This document shows positions 46,505 to 56,700 of a stretch of 64,000 bases of DNA, piece after piece. The notes beneath the pieces were generated by a model that had not been told where the DNA came from, did no database searches, and was given only the letters and a program-made list of their open reading frames with translations. The first letter of the stretch is position 1, and each line of letters opens with the position of its first letter. The DNA comes from Craterostigma plantagineum (lineage: Eukaryota; Streptophyta; Magnoliopsida; Lamiales; Linderniaceae), in NCBI GenBank assembly GCA_027422505.1, contig JAPQWV010001583.1:17178-81177 (forward strand), read 5' to 3'. The translations under genes were made by a program, and so were the position numbers.

Positions 46505-48500
46505 GGAATAAGGGGAATCTAGAGAAAAATACTCTATTGTGGTACCTTTTTGCGCCGCAAGTACGTCATAGAACACATTTAGGTACCATAGAGACACGTA
46601 TTGTGGTACATAACACAATGAGAAAATGATATATATAACACATTAAGGTATGTGTGACGTAGTACTTAATACACATAAAAAAAGGTACGTCAAGACTGAA
46701 AAAATGGAACACACTATCGAACGGGCACTTATATAAAAAAAAAATTCTGAAAGAGGTATTGACTTGCAAATTTTTTATATAAATGTGTATAAATGTACTA
46801 TGCCTATCAATTAAATGAAATTAAATTTAGGAATGTTTACAGTTAAATACCCAAAAGTATAAAGAAGTATCGGATCGGTCACCTGTCAGAACTTTTTTAT
46901 ATATAAGCACGTGGTAGAATAAAAATTATTACACATAGGTACCTGATTGGCTGAAAGTACACCATATAAAAAGGGTTAATTACAGTCACGCCTAGTAACA
47001 TTTTAACTTTTGGTTCAGACCCATTCGAATTCATTTAGGATAAAGGACCACTTTCGAAAAACTAAGTGTCAGGCCCTAAAATGACGCAAAATGACATGTT
47101 TAACCCTGACATATGTCAAAATTACGCTGCATACCTAAATAATCCGTTCCAGCCAATTATAACAGTTCGGCGCTGAAAGAACACTCTTTCACTTGGATAA
47201 CAACAGTCTTGTATTGAGTACCATATGCGTCTATTAGTAACAAATGACGTCACAGAAGTAACACAATATTCAAAAATAATACCACTTCTGCAACATCATT
47301 TGTTAATGTGTTACTGCAAGAATCGGTATTATTTTGAATGATATGTGGACTTTTGCGACTACGTTTGTTACTAAATAGACGTCATATGGTACTCAATACA
47401 AGACTGTTGTTATCCAAATGAAAGGAAGTGTTTTTTCAGCGCAAGACTGTTATAATTGTTCTTGAACCCTCCACCCGACCATCCCCCCTATTTTCATAGA
47501 CAGAAATTCACCATTATAGGGAGCAATGCTCGATCAGTGGAGAAAATGGGGTTCGATAGTCCGATGTAATAAATATGTCTGTTAATAACATTTACTATCG
47601 ATAAGTAACGTCTTATGACGTTAAAATAACACTACGGTTTTTACGGTAACAAATCAGTATAATTGTGTAACAGTTATAAGTGTTCTTGAACTCCACCCGA
47701 CCATCTCCCCCTGTTTCCCTAGACAGAAAATCATCATTATAGGAGCAATGCTCTATAATGGGTTACCAATTTTCAATCTCGAAACGTGTAATAAGATCGA
47801 AACGCTAATGATTCTATCTTTTATAGGAGAACGCTATGATCGTCGCGTCGACTTTAGGTTTACGGTTTTGAGGTATGGTGTAATACCGCATGATGGAAGA
47901 CAAAACAAGGTGTTAACAATCGACTGTGCTCGATCTGTGTGAAAAATGGGGTACGATAGTTCGAGTAATAAATATGTCTGTTAAAACATTTTACTGTCGA
48001 TAAGTAACATTTATAACGTTATAGTAACACTTGCGGTTGCTTCGGTAACAAATCAGTATAACTGTGTAACATAAAACTGACGTCAAATACCATTCAGAAA
48101 TCACTTTATTAAGGGTATTTCGTCAAATCACAGTTTTTGGTCCTTATTAATTTTTTAAAAATAGGTCCTTTAAACTAAAGAAATCCTGACAGGGCCTGAT
48201 TACTAATTGAAAATATACAGGGCCTGACACAAAAATTTGCCCTATAAAAAATTAGGTACATATAAAAACATGGTACATAATCTATTGAATATGAAAAAAG
48301 TTACGTAATGCTTACAGAGATATCACACAACATATTTAGGAATTATGCACAATTAGACAAATACATATGGCACGCAACATATCTTAAAAATGATATGTGA
48401 TAGACAAAATGGTACTGTCAACCAAACATGTAGCTAAAATTTTACTACTATTTGTTACCTATATACGACGGGGGACAAAACTCTATTTCTTTTCACTTTT
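46505..48500. mobile_element. Short-motif (GGTAC) element, interrupted by a second element
   Basis: The left part (46505-46970) and right part (48243-48500) both carry GGTAC(C/A) anchors and 'aacacattaagg'- and 'atataaaaa'-like text. Phrases near 46720-46780 match the right arm of the 30898-31434 element. The middle is replaced by 46973-48242. Ends are vague and no target duplication is clear. Confidence 0.4.
46973..48242. mobile_element. Non-autonomous Mutator-like element nested in a GGTAC element
   Basis: The left end GGGTTAATTACAGTCACGCC and right end (complement GGGCAAATTTTTGTGTCAGG) match the ends of the 1864 and 39964 elements. An 8-bp repeat TATAAAAA flanks it (46965-46972 and 48243-48250). 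The first half is an inverted repeat (about 47200-47330 against 47340-47425) with TAACA anchors every 21 nt on the left and inverted TGTTA on the right. The second half has TAAC anchors with spacings of 20-21 nt near 47580-47670 and 47985-48070. Confidence 0.75.
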
Positions 48501-48734
48501 GGTACTTAAGGGTAGATATAACTTCAAATATATCACAAAACACAACTAATAATGAAATCATTCGTGGTAGTTCAACATCAATTTCTCCAAATCATACCCC
48601 CATCAAGAAATGAATCTTATCATACAACAAACCAATCGTAATTTTGCTTACAATTACAAGAGAAGTTAAAACATAATCAAACCCTTCGTCACACTCACAA
48701 CTCGAAAGTTTCAGAGAAGTTGCACTTTTTCCAA

Positions 48735-50689
48735 ATGTGGGCTATTTCATACACTGTAGTACCCAGGCTCCTCCTCCGCCCCATCGCCGCCGTCGCGCCG
48801 CCGCCTTTCAATCCGCCAATCAGCTGCGTTTCCCGCCGCACTATCGTTCATCAGTCCTTATCTTATCGGAAAGGGAGGAAATCAGAAGCCCTGAACTCGT
48901 GGCAAGAGAATACGCTGAACTCAATCTCTCCGACAAGATTTGTCAGGTTTTTTTTTTTTACATTCTGGGCTCTTATATGTATGGATATTGAAACGAAATA
49001 TTGAAAAATTCCCATCTTTTACTTCGAATTTTCTGTTAATAATGGTAGTTTATGTGCTGGTGAGTTCTCTATAATGTAGAAGCAGAGTAGACATTATCCA
49101 GCAAATCTTTGACCTTCTACTTTTTTTTCTGTGGTGTAGTGTATATAATTATCTTCATAATCTTGACAATGAATCAAAGATGTCCTCTGTTATCGCAGGA
49201 GGTAGGCCATGTGAGAATCAGACAGCATGTTAATCCTCTTCGTTCGGCGCTCATGGTACCTTTCTGTTTCTTTTCTTTCTTCATTGGTTGCTTTTTTTTT
49301 TTTTTTTCTGGAAATAAGCTTCGCATACTTATATCTGATTCAGATAGATGCTTAATTAGAATGAGAGGGCGTATTCAGATTCTTGATTTCTCATATCGTT
49401 TATAGACCGTTATCGATGCCTTCTTACCAAAATACGAATTGACTTCAGGGCAAATTTCATTGAATTTTGATTGTATCAGTTCTGAAATCAACCTCTCTGC
49501 TCTTCTCTTCAAATGTTATACATAGATCCCCGTCGAAGCGCCTGATTGGTCCGAAGTGTACGATAATCCAAGACTGCCACTCATGGTGGATATTGGTAGT
49601 GGTAATTTCTTACATTCATATTCTTTCGTTGGATCACGGCCACCTTTATCCCCATGCTTTATTGTCCTCCTCTGAAATTTCAGTTTGGAATTTAAGTTTT
49701 GTTATGTATGATTCAGATTTGTTTGTAAGACAATTTTCAGGTAGTGGTAGGTTCTCTTATGGCTCGCCGAAAGAAACTCAACGTCCCGAAATTATCTGGG
49801 ATTGGAAATACGACCAAAAGTACGGTAGTCTTTTTTCTGCCTTTTCCAATAACCTTGAAAGAAAAAATGGCTGTTTGAGTTCGTTGCAGTTATATAGTAT
49901 CTGTTTTCTTTTTCTTTCATGAAACAGTTGGTCACAAGAGCTGAATACTGGGCAGACGAGCTGTCCTTAAGAAACATGTAAGGATCCCAGATTTTCAACC
50001 ACTCTTTACAACCTTAATTTATACAAAGATACGCTGATGTCGATTGTATATACTACGCAGTCATTTCGTTTTTGCAAATGCAAATGTCTCCTTCGAGCAG
50101 TTGGTCTCGACATATCCCGGCCCCTTGGTCCTAGTATCCATCTTGGTCAGCGTTCTAATTCCACATATTCTGTAATAAATAGTTTTACGAAAAAAAGAAA
50201 AGGGAAAAAAGCAGTTAAATTAGTTAATTGACCGTTGTGTTCTTTATTACTCTCTTGCATACAGTGCCCAGACCCTCATTTCAAGAAAAAACACCGTAAA
50301 AGAAGGGTAGTACAGAAGCCCCTCGTCGAGTCAATCGTCGAAGAATTAGCGCCTAATGGACATGTAAGAATCGATAGCGTATTTTTTTCCTATTCTGTGC
50401 TCATATTTTAAGAAAATTCATTGTAATTATACGCGCAGATCTTCATACAATCTGATGTCTTTGAAGTGGCCCTCGATATGAGGGATCAATTCGATGCTGA
50501 GGTTGATAGACTTGTGCATATAGACTCAATTGACCGTAATACCCCTGCGATGAAGATGGTTGGCTGCCGAACAACCCTATGGGAATAAGGACGGAAAGGG
50601 AAATTCACGCCGAGTTCGAAGGTTCTAGAATCTACCGAAGAATGTACCTGAAAAAAGACGCAAAAGCCTCAGTTGAGCAGCAGATGTGA
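48735..50689 (+). CDS. tRNA (guanine-N7)-methyltransferase, TrmB type, probably plastid
   Basis: Exons 48735-48946, 49199-49255, 49526-49601, 49741-49819, 49928-49977, 50061-50145, 50265-50363 and about 50439-50689, all GT-AG. The enzyme methylates G46 in the tRNA variable loop using S-adenosylmethionine. Visible: MVDIGS across the exon 3/4 border completing the DIGSGSGRF cofactor loop, RAEYWADELSLRN, FANANVSFEQL, SILCPDPHFKKKHRKRRVVQKPL (catalytic Asp region), IFIQSDVFEVALDMRDQF, and a C-terminus ERE.HAEFEG. The N-terminus MWAISYTVVPRLLLRP, rich in Arg, Ser and hydroxyl residues, looks like a transit peptide. Apparent single-base losses occur at about 48875-48882 (between transit peptide and RSPELVAREYAEL), within exon 4 (about 49755-49790) and at about 50545-50560. 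Each moves the conserved parts to different frames, so no uninterrupted frame exists here. Confidence 0.85.
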
Positions 50690-51057
50690 ATCTGATGATA
50701 ATCATATTCCCTACTAAACCTCTTAATCACATCTTAGGATCTCTTACAACATTAGTTTTAGAGTCTTCGTGTTAATGCAAATATCTATTCATGCATTCGA
50801 TAATTTGACCGACTAGAAACTATAATCCAAGCAGAGGAAACCCTATTCGCCGAGGGCTTTCATGTAAAAACCTCTATTTGATCGTTTCGGAACATATTCG
50901 TGCGATGATATATATAAATACATCCAAGCAAGTTAGCGAAGAACCCTACGCCAATTGCCAAGGGTTTTCACGTAAGAGCGAAAAAGTTTGACACGACATA
51001 ACAACCGTCTTGGCACGCAAAACATAAAAAAAAAAACACATTTTCATCTTAAAAGAC
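50690..51057. other. Convergent 3' flanks of the TrmB and gag-B3 genes
   Basis: Two related segments lie near 50838-50872 and 50939-50985 ('accctattcgccgagggctttcatgtaa' and 'accctacgccaattgccaagggttttcacgtaa'), about 100 bp apart. Otherwise nothing is recognised. Confidence 0.35.
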
Positions 51058-51068
51058 TCAGTCGAATA

Positions 51069-51109
<41 letters not shown>

Positions 51110-51900
51110 ATCATCGTTTCTTTCCCTTCATCGTCGCTCGACGCTTCCATATCCTTTCGAAGTATCTGAGTCTTGAGATGAAGCCTCGCCTCGTTGCTCT
51201 CAATGACTTCGAATACGATTGCGTCTCCTTCCATTAAACAGTTCGTCTTCACAAATTCTCTCCACCCTTTTCCAAAGCCCTTCTGCAGCCTTTTTCCGAA
51301 GAAGGCGATTTTGAATTCCTTTCCTCCGATGGTCACAACCGCTTCTTCAATGTTCGTCGAGGGCAGCAACGAGTTGAATTTAATCGGAAATTTCTAAAAT
51401 GCCCGAAAAATATAATCAAGAAATTGTAAATATATATATGCTTTAGGTTGTGAGTCCTTATATACATATAATCTTATTACCATTTGAAAACCATGTGTAA
51501 CAATCGATTTCGTCATAATAACATGGAAGTAGGTTTGTCTCCAAGGAGTGGATATGATCCATCAGCCGCAGGTCCTACGTTCTGTATACATACACAACAA
51601 GAAAACATAGTATCAGACACAGAAATAGATACAGAATTACTTCCGTTTCTAAATCATGAGTAATAGAAACGGATTATGACACAGTTCTTTATTTTTATTT
51701 CAAAATACATTAATTAAGACACAGATAGATACGGAAAACGAAAATGTGACAAAAATTCATTTAGAAACGGTATATATCCATGTCCAAAATATTGCTACGA
51801 GAACAACACCTACACAATCAGACACAGGTAATTCCGTGTCTTACTGACTCAATTTTGTTTTAGACCGAAATTTTTCGTGTATAATGTTTTTTTCTTAGTA

Positions 51901-51952
<52 letters not shown>

Positions 51953-52353
51953 GATTTTTTCCCACAAAATATGATCAATTTAATCCCATCAACATCTTCA
52001 AAAGATCTAATATATAGTACAGGTGCTTCTTATCATTACCTGATTAACTGTTGGCTCGTCCTTAAACATAGATTTAAGGACAGCCCAAGCACCTCGAGCA
52101 GTTCGAGCGTGGGAAATCTTCTTACATATCTCAGACGTAAGGTGCTGATGAATCAAAAGGTAGGCTCTATATCCAATGCATCTGCTTCGGTAGGGGGATC
52201 TGATCTTTTCGATGTTTTGTATTTCTGTCTGATACAAGACGAAAGCCCTTCCGAGCCCAGCAATTCTTTCATCTTCTCATTCCATTCGGCATAATCTTCC
52301 TTGGATGATAGCTTTTCGATCGACGAAGATCCATGGGTGCTCGAACCTGCCAT
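51058..52353 (-). CDS. Copia-gag-like domain fused to a B3 DNA-binding domain
   Basis: Proposed exons 52040-52353, 51481-51581 and 51058-51393, GT-AG, all joined in phase 0; predicted about 250 residues. Exon 1 encodes a Copia gag-type domain (EDYAEWNEKMKELLGSEGL ... AYLLIHQHLTSEICKKI ... GAWAVLKSMFKDEPTVNQ). Exons 2 and 3 encode a B3 domain (FHVIMTKSIVTHGFQM, KFPIKFNSLLPS, KEFKIAFFGKRLQKGFGKGWREFVKTN, GDAIVFEV), which in plants binds DNA. The tail is strongly acidic, with 13 consecutive Asp coded by a GAT repeat. Single bases seem to be missing at about 52164-52172 (exon 1) and 51528-51534 (exon 2). If the exons are not spliced together, they are a gag relic and a truncated B3 gene. Confidence 0.6.
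51069..51109. repeat. (CAT)n microsatellite coding for poly-Asp
   Basis: About 13 trinucleotide units in frame with the B3 gene, where they encode a C-terminal Asp run. Length variation would change the acidic tail without shifting the frame. Confidence 0.9.
51905..51948. repeat. (TA)n microsatellite
   Basis: A TA run of about 22 units inside the first intron (51582-52039) of the proposed gag-B3 gene. Confidence 0.9.
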
Positions 52354-52407
52354 TTTGTTCGAAGAAAAACGAAAAGCTGAGTTTTCTGGGATTTTGAATG
52401 AGCTGGC

Positions 52408-52468
52408 TAGGGTTTCTTGTGAGGCAGTGAGGAAAGTTTGTGTGTTTTGTGTGTATATATAAATATAG
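52408..52468 (-). promoter_or_regulatory. Core promoter of the gag-B3 gene: TATA region and telo-box
   Basis: On the minus strand, TATATTTATATATA at 52454-52468 lies about 100 bp upstream of the ATG, and AAACCCTA (52408-52415), the plant telo-box motif, lies in the presumed leader. Their presence suggests the gag-like exon is expressed as the start of a host gene. Confidence 0.5.
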
Positions 52469-52479
52469 GTGATGTTGAA

Positions 52480-53703
52480 ATATAAATAAGATATTTTTTA
52501 TTACGAAATGATATTATGAGTCGGATTTCACTGTAAATGTTTGGTGATTTTTAATATTCGTAAATTTGGTGCTTACCTAATATAGGTAGATACTAACATA
52601 ATAAATGAAAGGTTTTATCAATGTTATGCATGTTCAATGAGTACGTTGGCAATAAATGATATTTATTTAAAGGGTCAAATACTAAATGCTCGAGTTCATC
52701 GAATCTAGTTCAAATGAATTTATGACTGGCTAAATTAGTTAATAAAATATAATCATTTACTTTATTGATATTAGATGAATAGACTCATTCATGGAATTCA
52801 AATTTAAAAATTAAGTTCACCTGAAAGAATTAAATAGATTCATTTGAATTGAACTCATGTAATGGATCGAAATATGGATTCATAGTGAATGAATTATATG
52901 AATTTAAGGATGCATTACTCATTTTGAGAAGGTCTCTCGCTACAGAAATCTGTTCCATTTTTTCAGTTTGAAACACAGATCAAAAACACAGAATCAATGG
53001 AAACACATAAGCAGCGTTCGTCGTAATCTCCATTCGTCGGTAAAGCTAATTAGCGCAAACGACATTTTACGCTTATGTTGTATCATGTAAAACAATAGCG
53101 CACGGCCTTCGTGCGCATCAAAAGATGAAACAAATCTGTTTTAAAGAAATCGTGTTATCACGAACCTCGGAAAATATTTGGATAAATGAAACAACAACAA
53201 GCATCGCGACAACGAGAAACAAACCCTAGTTTCCGAGGATTATGTGTAAGAGTGTAATTTGACCATGAAAATACATATATCAAAGAAAAACTTGTTTAAC
53301 AAGCCTAAAGAGTTATCGAAGAATCGTATCGTATACTAATACATCGCCGTCTTCCATTACTACGTAAAGTATGGCTTGATTATGGAAGTTTACTATGTGG
53401 TCCGAAAAGCCGATGGGAATCATAGAAAATCTCTTCATAAAAAAGTCTTTCTTATTCAAAAACGTCGCATTTAAAATTATTTCCTACTAATAATTTTCTT
53501 TTCTGAAGAACACACGAACTTATCTGCATGCTTTCATTTTGACATGCACGCAGAGACACGTACAAAAGAAAAGGTTTTCCAAGAAGGAAAAACAACAATA
53601 CTACAAAAACCCTCGTCCAATCAAATTTAATCTTCAGACACTAGAACTCAACATAAAGACAAAACAAAACAAACCCTAAGAATATATATATATATATAAA
53701 ATC
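52480..53703. other. Intergenic DNA
   Basis: No gene recognised. A TA run lies at 53681-53698, just past the neprosin stop codon. Confidence 0.4.
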
Positions 53704-56700
53704 TCAAGGACAGTTAGGGTTTCTCCCAGGCCCGCCGTAATAAAAATAACTCCCCCAATCGGCGTTCTTCCCGAGCCTAACGTCGTAGCAGCTCGACTCC
53801 TCCGTGAACGTCCCGACGTCTTTGGGCGCCCTAAGATTATTCGACTCGTCGACGACCTGAATGTTTCTGACATAGCTCGATTTCCCGAACCCTTCATCGG
53901 GAAAATGGCCGCTGCCCATCTGAGTCGTAGTGTGCTGACCGTCGGAGGCGGAATTGACCACTTCGCCCCCCCATTCGATCATCGAAGCGCTGTCCGAAAG
54001 GTAGGAGAATAAGAAGGACGGCCAATAACCGAGGACGTGGTCAGTGCCGAACTGCATCCACCAGTTTCCTTCTTTAGGGTCCTGTGTGTTGGAAATATAA
54101 TATATATATTAAAATATGATACGCTGCATTTGCTTTAAGATTAACTTGAGTTTTATTTTCTTTTTTTTCCTCATCTATTTCTCAAACACAAAAACTGATT
54201 TTTTTCATTTATTTTCCTTTTCACACTAATTCTGTTAGGATATGCGGAAATCCCCGATAATTATTTGCCCGAAAAATGACGATAAAGAGACGAAAAATAA
54301 ATTTGGATAGTAACACAAGATTACGTGGTTCGGTCAGAATGACCTACGTCCACGGGCGGAGGGTAGAACTTCTTTATTATGTGGAGATATTACAAACACG
54401 TACTCTGACGTGATACAAAAAATAGCTACAACAATATTAGGAGTAGGCTATAGAAAATAATCAGATGAGAGGAGAAGATATGTATGGCTGTAGTGTGTTT
54501 CTGCTTCGTGCGAGCATCGTATTTATAGAAGAAGCTTTCCTTAATAAGCAATATGAATGGATGATGTGAACATTTAGAAAAATATCAGCTCCTCGGGTTG
54601 GACTGTCGACTTAGGCGAATCAAAACACGTAAGAAGCTTAGAATTGTCATGCTTTTGACTATTCAAATCACATTCTCCACATTATCTGTGAAAGCCACCA
54701 AATGAAAAGTATCCATCGAGATGATGGAACAAAAAAGTCACACAACAAATCTCCACCTTGACTTTTTGTGCCATAAGTAACTCCACCTTAATTAATAACA
54801 CATTTATCTTCTCCGACCGTAGCCCCGACGGACTAGTTCACCATTCTTGAAATACCAATCAAGTCCAAGCAATGCTTGAACTTGGAAACGGAAGAGCTTT
54901 CGTAAACAAATCCGCAGGATTATCCTTTGTGTGATCTTCTTGATAAACACCTTTATCTGCAATGATATCACGAATAAAATGATACTTAACATCAATATGT
55001 TTAGTCCTTTCGTGATACATCTGATCCTTAGTCAAATGAATCGCACTTTGACTATCACAGAAAATAGTAATGACTCCTGATTCTGGGTAATTCGCTGAAT
55101 AACCCTTTCAACCACAAAGCTTCTTTGATTGCGTCAGTAACCGCCATGTATTCTGCTTCAGTAGTAGACAACGCCACTACATGTTGTAGAGTAGCTTTCA
55201 GCTAACTGCACAACCTCCAATACAAAACACATAACCAGTAAGAGATCGTCGTTTATCGAGATCACCTGCGTAGTCTGAATCAACGAAGCCCACGAGAGTA
55301 TCATGTTTCTGCCAAACTCCAAACAAAAGCTTAGAGTACCCTTCAAGTATCTAAGAATCCACTTTACTGCTTGCCAGTGCTCTTTTCGTGGGTTAGCCAT
55401 GTACCTGCTAACAACACTAACAGCCTGTGAAATATCAGGACGTGTACATACCATTGCATAATAATACTGCCGACTGCACTAGAGTAAGGAACTGTGCCAT
55501 GTACGCTTCTTCCTCATCTGATGATGGTGACTGAGCAGCGCTTAGCCTAAAATGGCTAGCAAGAGGAGTGCTGACTGGTTTGGCATCGCTCATGCCAAAT
55601 CTCTCCAAAACTTCTTGAGGTAACTTTCCTGGGTCAGGTATAACTTACCAACTCCTCTATCACGTCTAATCTCCATACCAAGAATCTTCTTAGCTGCTCC
55701 TAATCCTTCATTTCAAATTCACCATTCAATAAGGCCTTCAACTGGTGAATTTCTGCAAGATTCTTAGCCGCAATGAGCATGTCATCAACATATAACAAAG
55801 ATAAATGAACGAACTGTCATTTAACTTCGGAAGTAAACACAACTATCATGCTTGCTCCTGGAGAAACCATGACCCAACATGAAAGAATCAAACGTTTATA
55901 CCACTGTCTTGGAGACTGCTTTAATCCATATAAGGATTTCTTCAGTAAACAAACTTGGTCTTTTTTCCTGCAACTATGAAGCCTTCAGTTGCTTCAATAA
56001 ATCTGTTCATCTAATCAACATGTAAGAACGCCGTCTGACGTCGAGCTGTTCTAACTCCAAATTATACATGGCAACGAATGCAAGTAATACACGAATAGAG
56101 CTATGTCTAACAACAGGTGAAATACATCATTAAAATCAACACCTTGTACCTGACTATAGCCTTTCGCGACTAATCGTGCTTATACTTGCATCGTCCGAAC
56201 CAGATATTCCTTCTTTCTTTGAAGACCCACTTACATCCGACTATTTTCTTTTTCTTCGGCGGCGCCACAAGAATCCACGTTCCATTCTTGTGCAGAGACT
56301 CCATTCTTCATTCATCGCTACCAGCCACTTATCAGAATTAACATCGCTAATTGCCTCCGAATAGGTAGAAGGTTCGTCGCCTCCACCTGTTTCTTGCGCC
56401 ACGATAAAGCGTACGCAACTAAATTTACGTACCGCTGTGGTAGTCGAATCTCCCGTCTCTCCTATCTCTGGCTATAGAATATTCCTGCTCGGTGTTTCAT
56501 CTTCAACAGGATCTGAATCAGGTTCTGGCTCGTCCTCTTGATCTGTTGAACTCGTAGCAGGATCATTTGAAGGATCTTGTGATCTCGAGCTCCACCTCGC
56601 TGTGTACACTATCCTTCTTTTCTTGATTAGAAGAGTTAGTAGACTCTTCGAAGGATGTAACATAGAAGACTCGTCAAAAGTAACATCTCGCTAATTATAA

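Noticed and set aside
48720..49004. A separate small gene with MHFFQMWAISYTVV
   Set aside because: It is the transit-peptide part of TrmB in the frame before an apparent one-base loss, followed by intron sequence.
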